Positions 39,383-47,996 of a DNA stretch of 64,000 nucleotides are shown one piece after another. Origin of the DNA: Mucilaginibacter sp. cycad4 (GTDB lineage Bacteria; Bacteroidota; Bacteroidia; Sphingobacteriales; Sphingobacteriaceae). Each line of letters starts with the position of its first letter. Position 1 is the stretch's first letter. The notes under the pieces are model-generated. The model saw nothing but the letters and a program-made list of their open reading frames with translations, had not been told where the DNA came from and ran no database searches. The stretch covers positions 62,001-126,000 of the forward strand of contig NZ_CP139559.1 in NCBI RefSeq assembly GCF_034263275.1, in the 5' to 3' direction. The translations under genes and the position numbers were made by a program.

Positions 39383-40669
39383 TTACAAGAATGTCCCTGC
39401 TGCTACTGTTTCATTAGTTGATTCATCAACCAGGATCAATGAGCCGGTAATACGGTTTTTGCGATACTCGTCAAACACTACGGGTTGGGTAGTGCGTAAA
39501 CGGATCTTCACCATTTCGTTCATCTTAATATCAGTATTTTCTTCCTGTTTTTCAAGCGTATTGATATCCAGTTTATAATAAACTTCTTTAATGATCGACA
39601 TTACCTCGCGGGTGGTGGTTTTGAGATGATATTTAGCACCAGGGCGCGGGCTGCGGGTTGCCATCCAGCAAATCATCGCATCAAGGTCCTGGCTTACCTG
39701 CGGTTCGCTGTCATCTTTTACAATCATATCGCCGCGGCTTACATCAATATCATCCTCCAAAGTAATGGAAACTGACATTGGTGCAAAAGCTTCCTCAACC
39801 GGCCCCGAATAGGTGTCGATAGATTTTATGGCCGATGTTAATCCTGATGGCAATACGGTGATCTTATCGCCGGGCCTGAAAATGCCGCCTGCTATCCGGC
39901 CGGCATAACCACGGTAATCATGATATTCATCGGCATGCGGACGGATCACCGTTTGTACCGGGAAACGCGCATCTGAATGGTTTTCATCGCTGGCAATATG
40001 GATAGTTTCCAATGTATGCAGCAGGCTTTCACCTTTGTACCATGACATATTTTCCGAGTCGTTAACCACATTATCACCGGCCAGGGCACTGATCGGCACA
40101 AAACGGATATCGGTAACATCAATTTTGGCTGCAAATGCTTCGTATTGCTCAACTACTTTGTTAAATGCTTCTTCGCTGTAATCAACCAAATCCATTTTAT
40201 TTACACAAACAATAATGTGCGGAATTTTTAAAAGCGATGCAATGAACGAGTGGCGGCAGGTTTGCTCAACCACGCCTTTGCGGGCATCAATAAGCACCAG
40301 GGCAAGATTGGCGGTTGAAGCGCCGGTAACCATGTTGCGGGTATACTGGATATGACCAGGAGTATCGGCAATGATAAATTTGCGTTTGGGAGTGGCAAAA
40401 TAGCGATAGGCTACATCAATGGTGATACCCTGCTCGCGTTCTGAACGTAGGCCATCGGTTAATAACGACAAATCAACATGCTGAAGTCCTTTTCGTTCGC
40501 TCGATTGTTTTACAGCTTCCATCTGGTCTTCAAAGATGGATTTTGAATCGTATAGTAAGCGCCCTATAAGGGTGCTTTTCCCATCGTCAACACTACCTGC
40601 TGTAGTAAAACGTAATAATTCCATTGTGGTGGTATATTTTGCTCCGGGCTTGACTGCCTGAAGGCTCAT
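39383..40669 (-). CDS. cysN: Sulfate adenylyltransferase subunit 1 (GTPase)
   Basis: 428 residues, an EF-Tu-like GTPase. G1 SVDDGKST (about 25-32), G3 DTPGHIQY, G4 NKMD, then two beta-barrel domains. It is shorter than E. coli CysN (475) but typical of CysN forms lacking a fused kinase. With CysD it makes adenosine phosphosulfate from sulfate and ATP, driven by GTP. It follows cysD by 11 bases on the minus strand. No APS kinase or reductase gene is in the window. Confidence 0.94.
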   Translation of the reverse strand: MSLQAVKPGAKYTTTMELLRFTTAGSVDDGKSTLIGRLLYDSKSIFEDQMEAVKQSSERKGLQHVDLSLLTDGLRSEREQGITIDVAYRYFATPKRKFIIADTPGHIQYTRNMVTGASTANLALVLIDARKGVVEQTCRHSFIASLLKIPHIIVCVNKMDLVDYSEEAFNKVVEQYEAFAAKIDVTDIRFVPISALAGDNVVNDSENMSWYKGESLLHTLETIHIASDENHSDARFPVQTVIRPHADEYHDYRGYAGRIAGGIFRPGDKITVLPSGLTSAIKSIDTYSGPVEEAFAPMSVSITLEDDIDVSRGDMIVKDDSEPQVSQDLDAMICWMATRSPRPGAKYHLKTTTREVMSIIKEVYYKLDINTLEKQEENTDIKMNEMVKIRLRTTQPVVFDEYRKNRITGSLILVDESTNETVAAGTFL

Positions 40670-40680
40670 TGAATCAAATT

Positions 40681-41586
40681 TTAAAAATAACCTTGTTTTT
40701 TCCTGTCTTCCATTGAAGTATCCGAGCGCTTATCATCGCTTCGGTTGCCTCGTTCGGTGCTGCGGGTGGCTGATACTTCGGCAACTATCTTCTCCAGCGT
40801 ATCGGCGTCTGATTCGATACCGCCGGTGATGGTGATATCGCCCAGGGTACGAAAACGCATCAGCTTGTTTTCTATAGTTTCACCCTCGCGAAGCTGTAAA
40901 AACTCAGAAGCCGGCAACCAGGTATTGTCGCGGTAAACGGCGTTACGCTGGTGTGCAAAGTATAATGAAGGTATAGCTATGTTTTCTTGCAAGATATAGT
41001 TCCAGATATCCATTTCGGTCCAGTTACTGATCGGGAACACGCGGAAGTGTTCGCCCATGCGCTTGCGGCCGTTAAAGATGTTCCAGAGCTCGGGGCGCTG
41101 GTTTTTGGGGTCCCACTGCCCAAATTCGTCGCGGTGACTGAAGAAACGCTCTTTAGCACGGGCTTTTTCCTCGTCACGGCGTGCGCCGCCAATAGCAGCA
41201 TCTATTTTATTGCTTTCAATGGTATCAAGCAGGGTTACTATCTGTAACTCGTTGCGGCTGGCGTTGATACCGCTTTCCTCAACTGCACGGCCTTTGTTAA
41301 TTGATTCCTGAACCGAGCCTACAATAAGCTGTACGCCAAGGTTTTCAACCAGCTTATCCCTGAACTCCATAGTTTCAGGAAAGTTATGGCCGGTATCAAT
41401 ATGGATTAGGGGCATTGGGATTTTAGCGGGCCAGAATGCCTTTTTTGCCAGGTGTGTTACAACAATAGAGTCTTTCCCGCCCGAAAACAGGATGGCAGGA
41501 CGATCAAATTGTGCAACCACTTCCCTGATAACGTAAATGGCCTCCGATTCTAATTCCTGCAGATGAGTAAGATAATATTTATGCAT
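40681..41586 (-). CDS. cysD: Sulfate adenylyltransferase subunit 2
   Basis: 301 residues. PP-loop SGGKDSIVV (about 35-43), then HIDTGHNFPETMEFRD and GGARRDEEKARAKER, all signatures of CysD. It catalyses ATP sulfurylase chemistry with CysN. The pair is inserted between rfbD and rfbA. The C-terminus ends RKKQGYF, the usual CysD tail. Confidence 0.95.
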   Translation of the reverse strand: MHKYYLTHLQELESEAIYVIREVVAQFDRPAILFSGGKDSIVVTHLAKKAFWPAKIPMPLIHIDTGHNFPETMEFRDKLVENLGVQLIVGSVQESINKGRAVEESGINASRNELQIVTLLDTIESNKIDAAIGGARRDEEKARAKERFFSHRDEFGQWDPKNQRPELWNIFNGRKRMGEHFRVFPISNWTEMDIWNYILQENIAIPSLYFAHQRNAVYRDNTWLPASEFLQLREGETIENKLMRFRTLGDITITGGIESDADTLEKIVAEVSATRSTERGNRSDDKRSDTSMEDRKKQGYF

Positions 41587-41893
41587 GTTAACAATGAAAA
41601 TCCGCTAAATCCACCTAAATAGTAGTTTTTAACGTTCAAACTGCAATAATAACAATTTTATGCTAATGTTGAGGGTATTAAATGGATTTTGCTTTTGAAA
41701 AAGGCTTGTTGCTTAGTGTATGGTTTCATGTTCAAAATAATCAGATAAAATATAAGTTTGCATATTGAACAATAAATACCAACTTTATACCTGACAGCGT
41801 TGTTTAAAGGTATAATAATGGGCCTTGATATCACGGTAGCATTATTATATACTGGCTTCAGGATATTTACTTTAAAAATTAGTATAATCAAAT
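41587..41893. other. Divergent intergenic region cysD / rfbA (307 bp)
   Basis: AT-rich, with no credible ORF. A perfect plus-strand -7 box TAAGTTTG lies at 41753-41760, but no TTG is at a proper distance before it, so it is only a weak rfbA promoter candidate. No clear minus-strand promoter for cysDN was recognised. Confidence 0.4.
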
Positions 41894-42754
41894 ATGAAAG
41901 GCATTATTTTAGCAGGAGGGTCAGGTACCCGGCTTTATCCTATAACCAGGGCAATTAGTAAGCAACTAATGCCTATTTACGATAAGCCAATGATATATTA
42001 CCCATTATCGGTTTTGATGCAGGCGGATATCAAAGAAATTCTGATCATTACCACAGCCGAAGATAATCCCGGTTTTAAACGGTTGTTGGGCGATGGCTCC
42101 GAACTGGGCTGTAAATTTGAATATGCTATACAGGAAAAACCTAACGGACTTGCCCAGGCTTTTGTTATTGGCGAGCAATTTATAGGCGATGATAAAGTAG
42201 CTTTGATATTGGGAGATAACATATTTTATGGTACCGGATTTAACGAATTGATCCGCAGTTTTAACGATGTTGAAGGCGCTGCTATTTTCGCTTATCATGT
42301 GGCCGATCCTGAACGTTACGGTGTGGTTGAGTTTGATGCTGAATTCACGGCCTTATCAATTGAGGAAAAACCTTTGCAGCCAAAATCGAAATTCGCAGTG
42401 CCCGGCCTTTATTTTTATGATAACTCGGTAATTCAAATAGCTAAGGATCTTGAACCATCACCGCGCGGTGAGTATGAAATTACCGATGTCAATAAGTTTT
42501 ACCTTGAACAGGGTAACCTGCATGTTGGCGTTATGGATAAAGGTACAGCCTGGTTGGATACCGGTACATTTGATTCATTGAGCGATGCTACCGAATATGT
42601 ACGTGTAATTGAAAAACGCCAGTCAACAAAAATCGGGTGTATTGAGGAGGTTGCTTACCGCCGTGGTTTTATCGATGATGACCAGCTGAAGTTATTAGTT
42701 AATAAGTATATCAAAAGTGGTTACGGCAAATACTTGCAAAGCCTGCTGCCGTAA
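41894..42754 (+). CDS. rfbA: Glucose-1-phosphate thymidylyltransferase
   Basis: 286 residues. The nucleotidyl-transfer motif [11 protein letters not shown] (about 8-18), then [19 protein letters not shown] and GEYEITDVN are RmlA signatures. It makes dTDP-glucose, first step of the dTDP-rhamnose path completed by rfbC and rfbD here (rfbB missing). It converges with miaA, whose stop lies 8 bases beyond its own. Confidence 0.95.
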   Translation: MKGIILAGGSGTRLYPITRAISKQLMPIYDKPMIYYPLSVLMQADIKEILIITTAEDNPGFKRLLGDGSELGCKFEYAIQEKPNGLAQAFVIGEQFIGDDKVALILGDNIFYGTGFNELIRSFNDVEGAAIFAYHVADPERYGVVEFDAEFTALSIEEKPLQPKSKFAVPGLYFYDNSVIQIAKDLEPSPRGEYEITDVNKFYLEQGNLHVGVMDKGTAWLDTGTFDSLSDATEYVRVIEKRQSTKIGCIEEVAYRRGFIDDDQLKLLVNKYIKSGYGKYLQSLLP

Positions 42755-42762
42755 TAAGATAA

Positions 42763-43680
42763 TTATGTCAGGGTTTCAATGGTTTTGATCATCTGGTCAA
42801 TAACGTCGGGAGCCCCGGCATCAAACCAAATAAAACTTTTATCTTTTCTGAACCAGGTGAGTTGTCTTTTAGCAAAGCGCCTGGTATTTTGTTTTATAAG
42901 TAAAAGTGCTTCATCAAGGGTGATTTTGCCGTCAAAGCAATCAAACAGCTCCGAATAGCCAACCGTATTTAACGCATTTAAATCACGGAAGGGCAGAAGA
43001 GATTTTACTTCGTCTATGAGGCCCTGTTTAACCATCAGATCAACTCTAAGATTAATTCGGTCATACAAGTTAGCCCGCTGCATATCAAGCGCCAGTTTTA
43101 TGATGTTGAAAGGCCGTTTGTTAATGGTAGCGTTGCGGTAAGATGAAAAAGGTTTGCCCGTTGTTTCAAAAACCTCTAATGCCCTTATAATTCGCTGAGG
43201 GTTGTTTATATCAACCTGGGCATAATAATCAGGGTCGGCTTGTTTTAGCTTTTCCTGTAATGGGGTGATCCCTTCTTCTTCAAGTTGCCGGTTTAGTTTA
43301 TCGCGTACAGCAATATCGGCAACAGGTAAATCATCAAAGCCTTCGCAAATAGCTTTAATATACAGGCCCGATCCCCCGGCCAGGATCACTTTATCGTGTG
43401 TTTTAAAAAGCTCATTTAACAGTGTAAGCCCCTGCTTTTCAAAGTCGCCAACAGAAAAGCTTTCGGTTATGGAATGCGAATTGATAAAGTAATGTTGGGC
43501 TGCGGCTAACTCTTCAGCATCGGGTTTAGCGGTGCCAATGCTCATCTCCCTGAAAAACTGCCTTGAATCGGCCGAAGCTACAGCCGTATTGAAGTGTTGT
43601 GCCAGCTTAATGGCCGCCGCCGTTTTACCCACCGCGGTAGGCCCGGCAACTACAATAAGGGTTGGAGAATGAGAGTTCAT
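42763..43680 (-). CDS. miaA: tRNA dimethylallyltransferase
   Basis: 305 residues. P-loop GPTAVGKTAAA (about 12-22), DSRQFFREMSIGTAKP and LAGGSGLYIKAIC are the MiaA signatures. It adds a dimethylallyl group to A37 of tRNAs reading U-starting codons. It marks the end of the polysaccharide locus and the return to housekeeping genes. Confidence 0.95.
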   Translation of the reverse strand: MNSHSPTLIVVAGPTAVGKTAAAIKLAQHFNTAVASADSRQFFREMSIGTAKPDAEELAAAQHYFINSHSITESFSVGDFEKQGLTLLNELFKTHDKVILAGGSGLYIKAICEGFDDLPVADIAVRDKLNRQLEEEGITPLQEKLKQADPDYYAQVDINNPQRIIRALEVFETTGKPFSSYRNATINKRPFNIIKLALDMQRANLYDRINLRVDLMVKQGLIDEVKSLLPFRDLNALNTVGYSELFDCFDGKITLDEALLLIKQNTRRFAKRQLTWFRKDKSFIWFDAGAPDVIDQMIKTIETLT

Positions 43681-43689
43681 AGATTAGCC

Positions 43690-43773
43690 CCTCTAAATCT
43701 CCCCTAAAGGGGAGACTTTTATCAGGTTTATATTTTTAAAGCCCTCTCCCTTTAGGGGAGGGTTGGGTAGGGC
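43690..43773. repeat. CCCTAAAGGG-type palindromic element
   Basis: Two palindromes in the gap before miaA: TCTCCCC-TAAA-GGGGAGA (43698-43715) and CCCTCTCCC-TTTA-GGGGAGGG (about 43742-43762), followed by TTGGGTAGGGCTT. A related copy lies after gyrB (54245-54272). This type is, to my knowledge, frequent between genes in Bacteroidota. Confidence 0.6.
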
Positions 43774-44433
43774 TTAATAATCGTCGCTACCGCCGCGGCT
43801 CGGCCTTTCGTCGTCATCAAAGCCTTCATCATCACTAAACTCGTTACCGAATTCATCTTCTTCCTCTTCTTCTTCACCGGCGGTGTGTTTTTCTTCCGGC
43901 AGATCATCGGTATCCGTAACTTCCGAAAAATCTTCGGCATCCTCCGGGTTAAAAGCCATTTCGTTCAAAAAGTCGAAATCTTCGGTAACAGGCGGTAAAA
44001 CGGTTGGGTTAAATGCGTTGCCGAATTGTTTTGGGGCTTCGCCAACTGATTTTACAACAGAAGGGTAAGTGGTACCCGGTGTTTCATCTAAAATGATCTT
44101 CATCAGTTCAACATGGAAATCAAACGGACGATCGAAATTGAATGTGTAGTAAAATTTTTGATGCGGATCATCGATAAAACTTAACAGCTTTACTTTATTC
44201 ATTAATGACACACCACGGTCAATACGCCTTTGGTTAGGCAGGTAAGTTATTTCTTCACCCTTTGTCCATTGATCATTGCTGATATAAAATGATGAAGAAA
44301 ATTCCGGATTGTACCCGGTTGACTGATGAATTGCGCGGTGAAGATCTTCGAAAGTTTGATTTGATTTTACATCAATTTCTCTCGTAACGTCATCGTAGTC
44401 TTCAAAAGTAACCCTGAACCTGTATACTGCCAT
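43774..44433 (-). CDS. IS1096 passenger / pRiA4b ORF-3-like acidic protein
   Basis: 219 residues. The N-terminal domain (VYRFRVTFEDYDDVTREIDV, then FEDLHRAIHQSTGYNP) is the pRiA4b ORF-3-like fold, named after a gene carried by IS1096. The last third is very acidic (runs of E and D from about residue 165 on) and ends in RPSRGGSDDY. No transposase, terminal repeats or target duplications are visible around it, so it looks like a resident gene. Function unknown. Confidence 0.75.
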   Translation of the reverse strand: MAVYRFRVTFEDYDDVTREIDVKSNQTFEDLHRAIHQSTGYNPEFSSSFYISNDQWTKGEEITYLPNQRRIDRGVSLMNKVKLLSFIDDPHQKFYYTFNFDRPFDFHVELMKIILDETPGTTYPSVVKSVGEAPKQFGNAFNPTVLPPVTEDFDFLNEMAFNPEDAEDFSEVTDTDDLPEEKHTAGEEEEEEDEFGNEFSDDEGFDDDERPSRGGSDDY

Positions 44434-44474
44434 TGCTTATTGTAGATTTTGGACAAAAATAATAATGTTTTAAT

Positions 44475-45887
44475 TTAATTTGGGTCAGTCACAACTTTTA
44501 AGCCAATTTCCATGCCTTTGCTAATTGTAAAGGTTAATGCGGCCTCGCGATTGTTGGGAATTTCGCCTTCTAATATAGCTTCCCTGATCTGATTTTTGAT
44601 TATTCCTACCTCCCGGCCTTCTTTTATACCAAACATGGTCATAATATCATTGCCTGTAACCGGCGGCTGCCAGTTACGGATGCTATCGCGCTCCTCAACA
44701 TCTTTTAATTTTTGTTGAACAAGCTCAAAATTGTTACGATACTTTTTAACCTTATATTCATTTTTAGTGGTGATGTCTGCTTTACACAACAACATGAGTG
44801 CTTCAATATCATCTCCTGCCTCAAAAAGCAAACGCCGCACTGCCGAATCGGTAACTACGGATTGGGAAAGCACTATCGGCCTTAAATGCAGCTGCACCAG
44901 TTTTTGAACCTGCTTCATTTTTTCATTGAGCGGCAGTTTAAGCTGGGCGAAGATCTTGGGCACCATGCGTGCGCCACGGTCTTCATGGCCATGAAAGGTC
45001 CAGCCGTGGCCGGGTTCAAAACGTTTGGTGGCCGGTTTGGCTATATCGTGCAATATGGCAGCCCAGCGTAACCAAAGGTCATCGGTGGTTTCGCAAATGT
45101 TATCAAGTACCTGCAGGGTATGGTAAAAATTATCTTTATGACCTTTGCCATCTACATAGTCGACCCCGTAAAGGGCTACCATTTGCGGGAAGATCTTGTG
45201 CAGCAGCCCGGTATCAAACAAATAATTAAAGCCGATGGACGGTACCGGCGATAGGATGATCTTATTTAGCTCATCGGTAATCCGCTCCTGCGATATAATA
45301 CTGATCCTGTCGGCAGTGGTTTTAATAGCTTCAACAGCGATATCATCAATCCTGAAATTGAGCTGAGTGGCAAAACGGATGGCGCGCATCATGCGCAGCG
45401 GATCGTCAGAAAACGTTTCGTTAGGATTAAGCGGCGTGCGGATCAGCTTGTTTTCCAGGTCGGCTATGCCGTTGAAAGGATCAAGCAGTTCACCAAAAGT
45501 ATCCGGGTGGAGCGAGATGGCCAGCGCGTTAATCGTAAAATCGCGGCGTTTCTGATCATCTTCCAGAGTGCCGTTTTCCACAATTGGCTTGCGCGAATCA
45601 CGACGGTATGATTCCTTACGGGCGCCAACAAACTCTACTTCCAGGTCATGATATTTAAGTGATGCCGTACCGAAGTTTTTATAAACTGCCAGCTTAACTT
45701 TAAGATTAGCTGCCACTGTTTCTGCAAAAGCAATACCGTTACCAATAATTACAATATCGATATCCTTGGACGGGCGGTTCAGGAAAATATCGCGCACAAA
45801 ACCACCTATGGCATAGGCCTGTACATTTTGTTCGCCCGCTAAACGGGATATAACAGAAAATACGGGATGCCTGAGGTGTTGCTGCAT
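44475..45887 (-). CDS. cca: CCA-adding tRNA nucleotidyltransferase with HD domain
   Basis: 470 residues. The nucleotidyltransferase head has GGFVRDIFLNRPSKDIDIVI (metal-binding DID near residue 40) and REVEFVGARKESY-like elements. An RNA-binding region follows, then an HD domain (HTLQVLDNICETTDD...AAILHDIAKP) in the C-terminal half. It completes tRNA 3' ends, needed because the tRNA-Trp gene here lacks CCA. It could be a poly(A) polymerase relative; the CCA role is more likely. Confidence 0.88.
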   Translation of the reverse strand: MQQHLRHPVFSVISRLAGEQNVQAYAIGGFVRDIFLNRPSKDIDIVIIGNGIAFAETVAANLKVKLAVYKNFGTASLKYHDLEVEFVGARKESYRRDSRKPIVENGTLEDDQKRRDFTINALAISLHPDTFGELLDPFNGIADLENKLIRTPLNPNETFSDDPLRMMRAIRFATQLNFRIDDIAVEAIKTTADRISIISQERITDELNKIILSPVPSIGFNYLFDTGLLHKIFPQMVALYGVDYVDGKGHKDNFYHTLQVLDNICETTDDLWLRWAAILHDIAKPATKRFEPGHGWTFHGHEDRGARMVPKIFAQLKLPLNEKMKQVQKLVQLHLRPIVLSQSVVTDSAVRRLLFEAGDDIEALMLLCKADITTKNEYKVKKYRNNFELVQQKLKDVEERDSIRNWQPPVTGNDIMTMFGIKEGREVGIIKNQIREAILEGEIPNNREAALTFTISKGMEIGLKVVTDPN

Positions 45888-46216
45888 AGTTTGATGCTTA
45901 AAAACGCTAATAAGGGTACAAAGGTAAGATTAATTGGTAAAATGCCCCGGTAAAGTCAAAAGTCCTAAGTATTTTCCTACTTAATAAACAAAACTTTCAG
46001 ACTTCAGACTTTGGACCTCAGACTTCCGACTTTCTGCACGACAGGGGGTTAACAGGGTTAACACAATTCAAATTATTTTAATTTAAATAATTGATAATCA
46101 ACATATTAAATATATATAGGGGTTACGCCAAAGATTTTTCAAAAATGTTTCTGTCAAAAGATATTTTCAAAAATGCCTTTTTAGCTAATCACTAATCCCC
46201 AACCTCTAATCTCTCG
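45888..46216. other. Intergenic region between cca and tsaC-like gene (329 bp)
   Basis: Holds a word-palindrome built of AAAGTC/GACTTT words (45953-46033), then an AT-rich stretch with GGGTTAACAGGGTTAACA (two copies of AGGGTTAACA-like words near 46045-46062). No credible ORF. The cca promoter should lie in the left part on the minus strand; none was clearly recognised. Confidence 0.5.
45953..46033. repeat. Word-palindrome (AAAGTC family)
   Basis: The left part has AAAGTC, AAAAGTCCTAAGT; the right part has CAGACTTCAGACTTTGGACC and TCAGACTTCCGACTTT, i.e. the complements repeated several times. The architecture matches the other intergenic word-palindromes while the words differ. Confidence 0.5.
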
Positions 46217-46786
46217 TTAACGCCTCAAAAACTCAAACCTGCCATCAGGAGCCAGCCTCATAATAGTTGAGGGAGTTTTGATCTCTTTGCTGTGCTGTTC
46301 AAGGTCAACCACATAATCAACGCCATCAATAATTTCCTGGTCTATCTGCGAAAAATATTGCGGCGAGGGCTTGCCGCTGATATTGGCCGAAGTTGAAACC
46401 AAGGGTTTGCGTAAACGCTGGATAAGTTGTTGGCAAAAAAGGGTGTCTTTTACAACCCTGATCCCCACACTGCCATCGGCGGCAATTAATGCCGGTGAAA
46501 TGTTTTTGGCGCCCGGCATTACCAGTGTTAAAGGGTTTTCTGCGTATTCAATCAGTTCAAAGGCCAGCGGGTTTACTTCGCTGATATAACTTTCCAGCTT
46601 GTTTTCGGTATCCAGCAAAATGATCATGCTTTTGGCCTCATCGCGCTGTTTCAGGCGATAGATCTTTTGAATGGCTTCGGTATTGGTGGCATCACAGCCT
46701 ATTCCCCAAATAGTATCAGTAGGGTAAAGGATAATGCCACCCTCTTGTACTATTTTAAAAGCCCTGGCTACTTCGTCTCTAAGCAT
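46217..46786 (-). CDS. Threonylcarbamoyl-AMP synthase family protein
   Basis: 189 residues of the YrdC/YwlC/TsaC family. KIVQEGGIILYPTDTIWGIGCD (about 11-32) and the KRDEAKSMIILL-type motif bind ATP and threonine; the later STSANISGKPSP is also typical. It makes the activated precursor of t6A37 in tRNAs. The start overlaps the end of the upstream glycosyltransferase gene by 8 bases, so the two are co-transcribed. Confidence 0.9.
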   Translation of the reverse strand: MLRDEVARAFKIVQEGGIILYPTDTIWGIGCDATNTEAIQKIYRLKQRDEAKSMIILLDTENKLESYISEVNPLAFELIEYAENPLTLVMPGAKNISPALIAADGSVGIRVVKDTLFCQQLIQRLRKPLVSTSANISGKPSPQYFSQIDQEIIDGVDYVVDLEQHSKEIKTPSTIMRLAPDGRFEFLRR

Positions 46787-47903
46787 GGTTCAAAATATTT
46801 TGGTAAAGCTGCATTAATTGCTCGCTTAGTTTATCATCAGTAAAATTGGCTGCATAAGCGCGGCCTTTAATTATCATGTTTTGCCTTAAGCCCTCATCGT
46901 TAAGCACGCTGTTTAGTTTTTCGGCAAGACCGGCATCATCATCGGGGTTAACATATAGGCTGTCCGGGCCGCCGGCTTCTTCAAGGCAGGAGCCTGTTGC
47001 CGCTATAACCGGGGTGCCGGAGTTTAAGGCTTCCAATACCGGAATGCCGAAGCCTTCGTACCGTGATGGATAAACAAATACCGATGCCAGTTGGTAAACA
47101 GCAGGTAACTCTGCAAAGGTAACATCTTTTAAAAACATTACCCGGTGGTTTAAATGGTGGACTGTTAAATAAGCTTTAACTTGTTCTGTGTATTGGGTTT
47201 CCTTGCCAACTACTACTAATGTTATATCATCGATATTTTTTAAAGCCTTAACGGTTAGCAGCAGGTTTTTGCGTTCTTCGATAGTGCCAACACTTAATAT
47301 AAAGCGGTTAGGCAAATTGTATTTTTCTTTTACTGCCGATTTTTGCGCGGCGGTTTGCTCAATAGCAAACGAAGGGTCGCATCCCTGGTAAATAACCTCG
47401 ATTTTTTTGGGGTTAATGCCGAGCAGTTCAACCAAATCGTTTTTTGTTTTTTGGCTTATAGCGATAATTTGATCCGCAACGCGGCAGGCATGTTTAACCT
47501 TAGCAAGGTAAATGCGGTAGTTAACTGCACCAAAATGTTTTGGGTAACGCATAAAGATAAGGTCATGCACGGTAACAACCGACTTAATGCCGGTTTGTTC
47601 GATACCCGAAGGCAGCTCGTGGCTTAAACCATGGTACAGTTCAATGCCATCGCGTTTTAGATCTTTAATAATTCCTTTACTGCGCCACCAGGAAGTGAAC
47701 CATTTGCTTTTTGGGGCAACAGTGCGGATGTTGGGAAAATCGCCAACAAAATTAAGCCGGGGATTGGCTTTTGCCTTTGGCGTATATAAATAAAGGATGT
47801 GGGATGGATTGAGCGACGCTATGCCTTTAATTAACCAGCGGCTGTAATTACCTAAGCCGGTATTATTGTAAAAAGCCCGTTTAGCATCGTATCCTATCTT
47901 CAT
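46779..47903 (-). CDS. Family 4 glycosyltransferase
   Basis: 374 residues. Domain order is GT4: an N-terminal GYDAKRAFYNNTGLGNYSRW acceptor part, LSVGTIEERKNLLLTVKAL at the domain joint, then YPSRYEGFGIPVLEALNSGTPV with the E-x7-E donor motif. It is close in type to mannosyltransferases. It lies outside the main polysaccharide cluster and is coupled to the TsaC-like gene. Acceptor unknown. Confidence 0.88.
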   Translation of the reverse strand: MKIGYDAKRAFYNNTGLGNYSRWLIKGIASLNPSHILYLYTPKAKANPRLNFVGDFPNIRTVAPKSKWFTSWWRSKGIIKDLKRDGIELYHGLSHELPSGIEQTGIKSVVTVHDLIFMRYPKHFGAVNYRIYLAKVKHACRVADQIIAISQKTKNDLVELLGINPKKIEVIYQGCDPSFAIEQTAAQKSAVKEKYNLPNRFILSVGTIEERKNLLLTVKALKNIDDITLVVVGKETQYTEQVKAYLTVHHLNHRVMFLKDVTFAELPAVYQLASVFVYPSRYEGFGIPVLEALNSGTPVIAATGSCLEEAGGPDSLYVNPDDDAGLAEKLNSVLNDEGLRQNMIIKGRAYAANFTDDKLSEQLMQLYQNILNHA

Positions 47904-47907
47904 GTTT

Positions 47908-47994
47908 TAGATATGAGATATGAGACGTGAGATATGAGATTAGGAGCAGCTGTTTTGTGCTATCTCAAATCTCATATCTAACATCTCAAATCTA
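47908..47994. repeat. Word-palindrome (TATGAGAT family), second copy
   Basis: AGATATGAGATATGAGACGTGAGATATGAGAT-type words (read in pieces) on the left and TCTCAAATCTCATATCTAAC / ATCTCAAATCTAAGC on the right, with GCAGCTGTTTTGTGC in the centre. It is the same word family as 3395-3535. It fills the gap between dapD and the glycosyltransferase gene. Confidence 0.55.
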
Positions 47995-47996
47995 AG

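Noticed and set aside
12395..42754. A defence or phage island hidden in the polysaccharide locus
   Set aside because: Every gene has a recognisable carbohydrate, export or sulfur-activation role; no nuclease, methylase, helicase or integrase was seen.
43774..44433. A mobile element, suggested by the IS1096 passenger domain
   Set aside because: No transposase, terminal inverted repeats or target-site duplication could be found around it.
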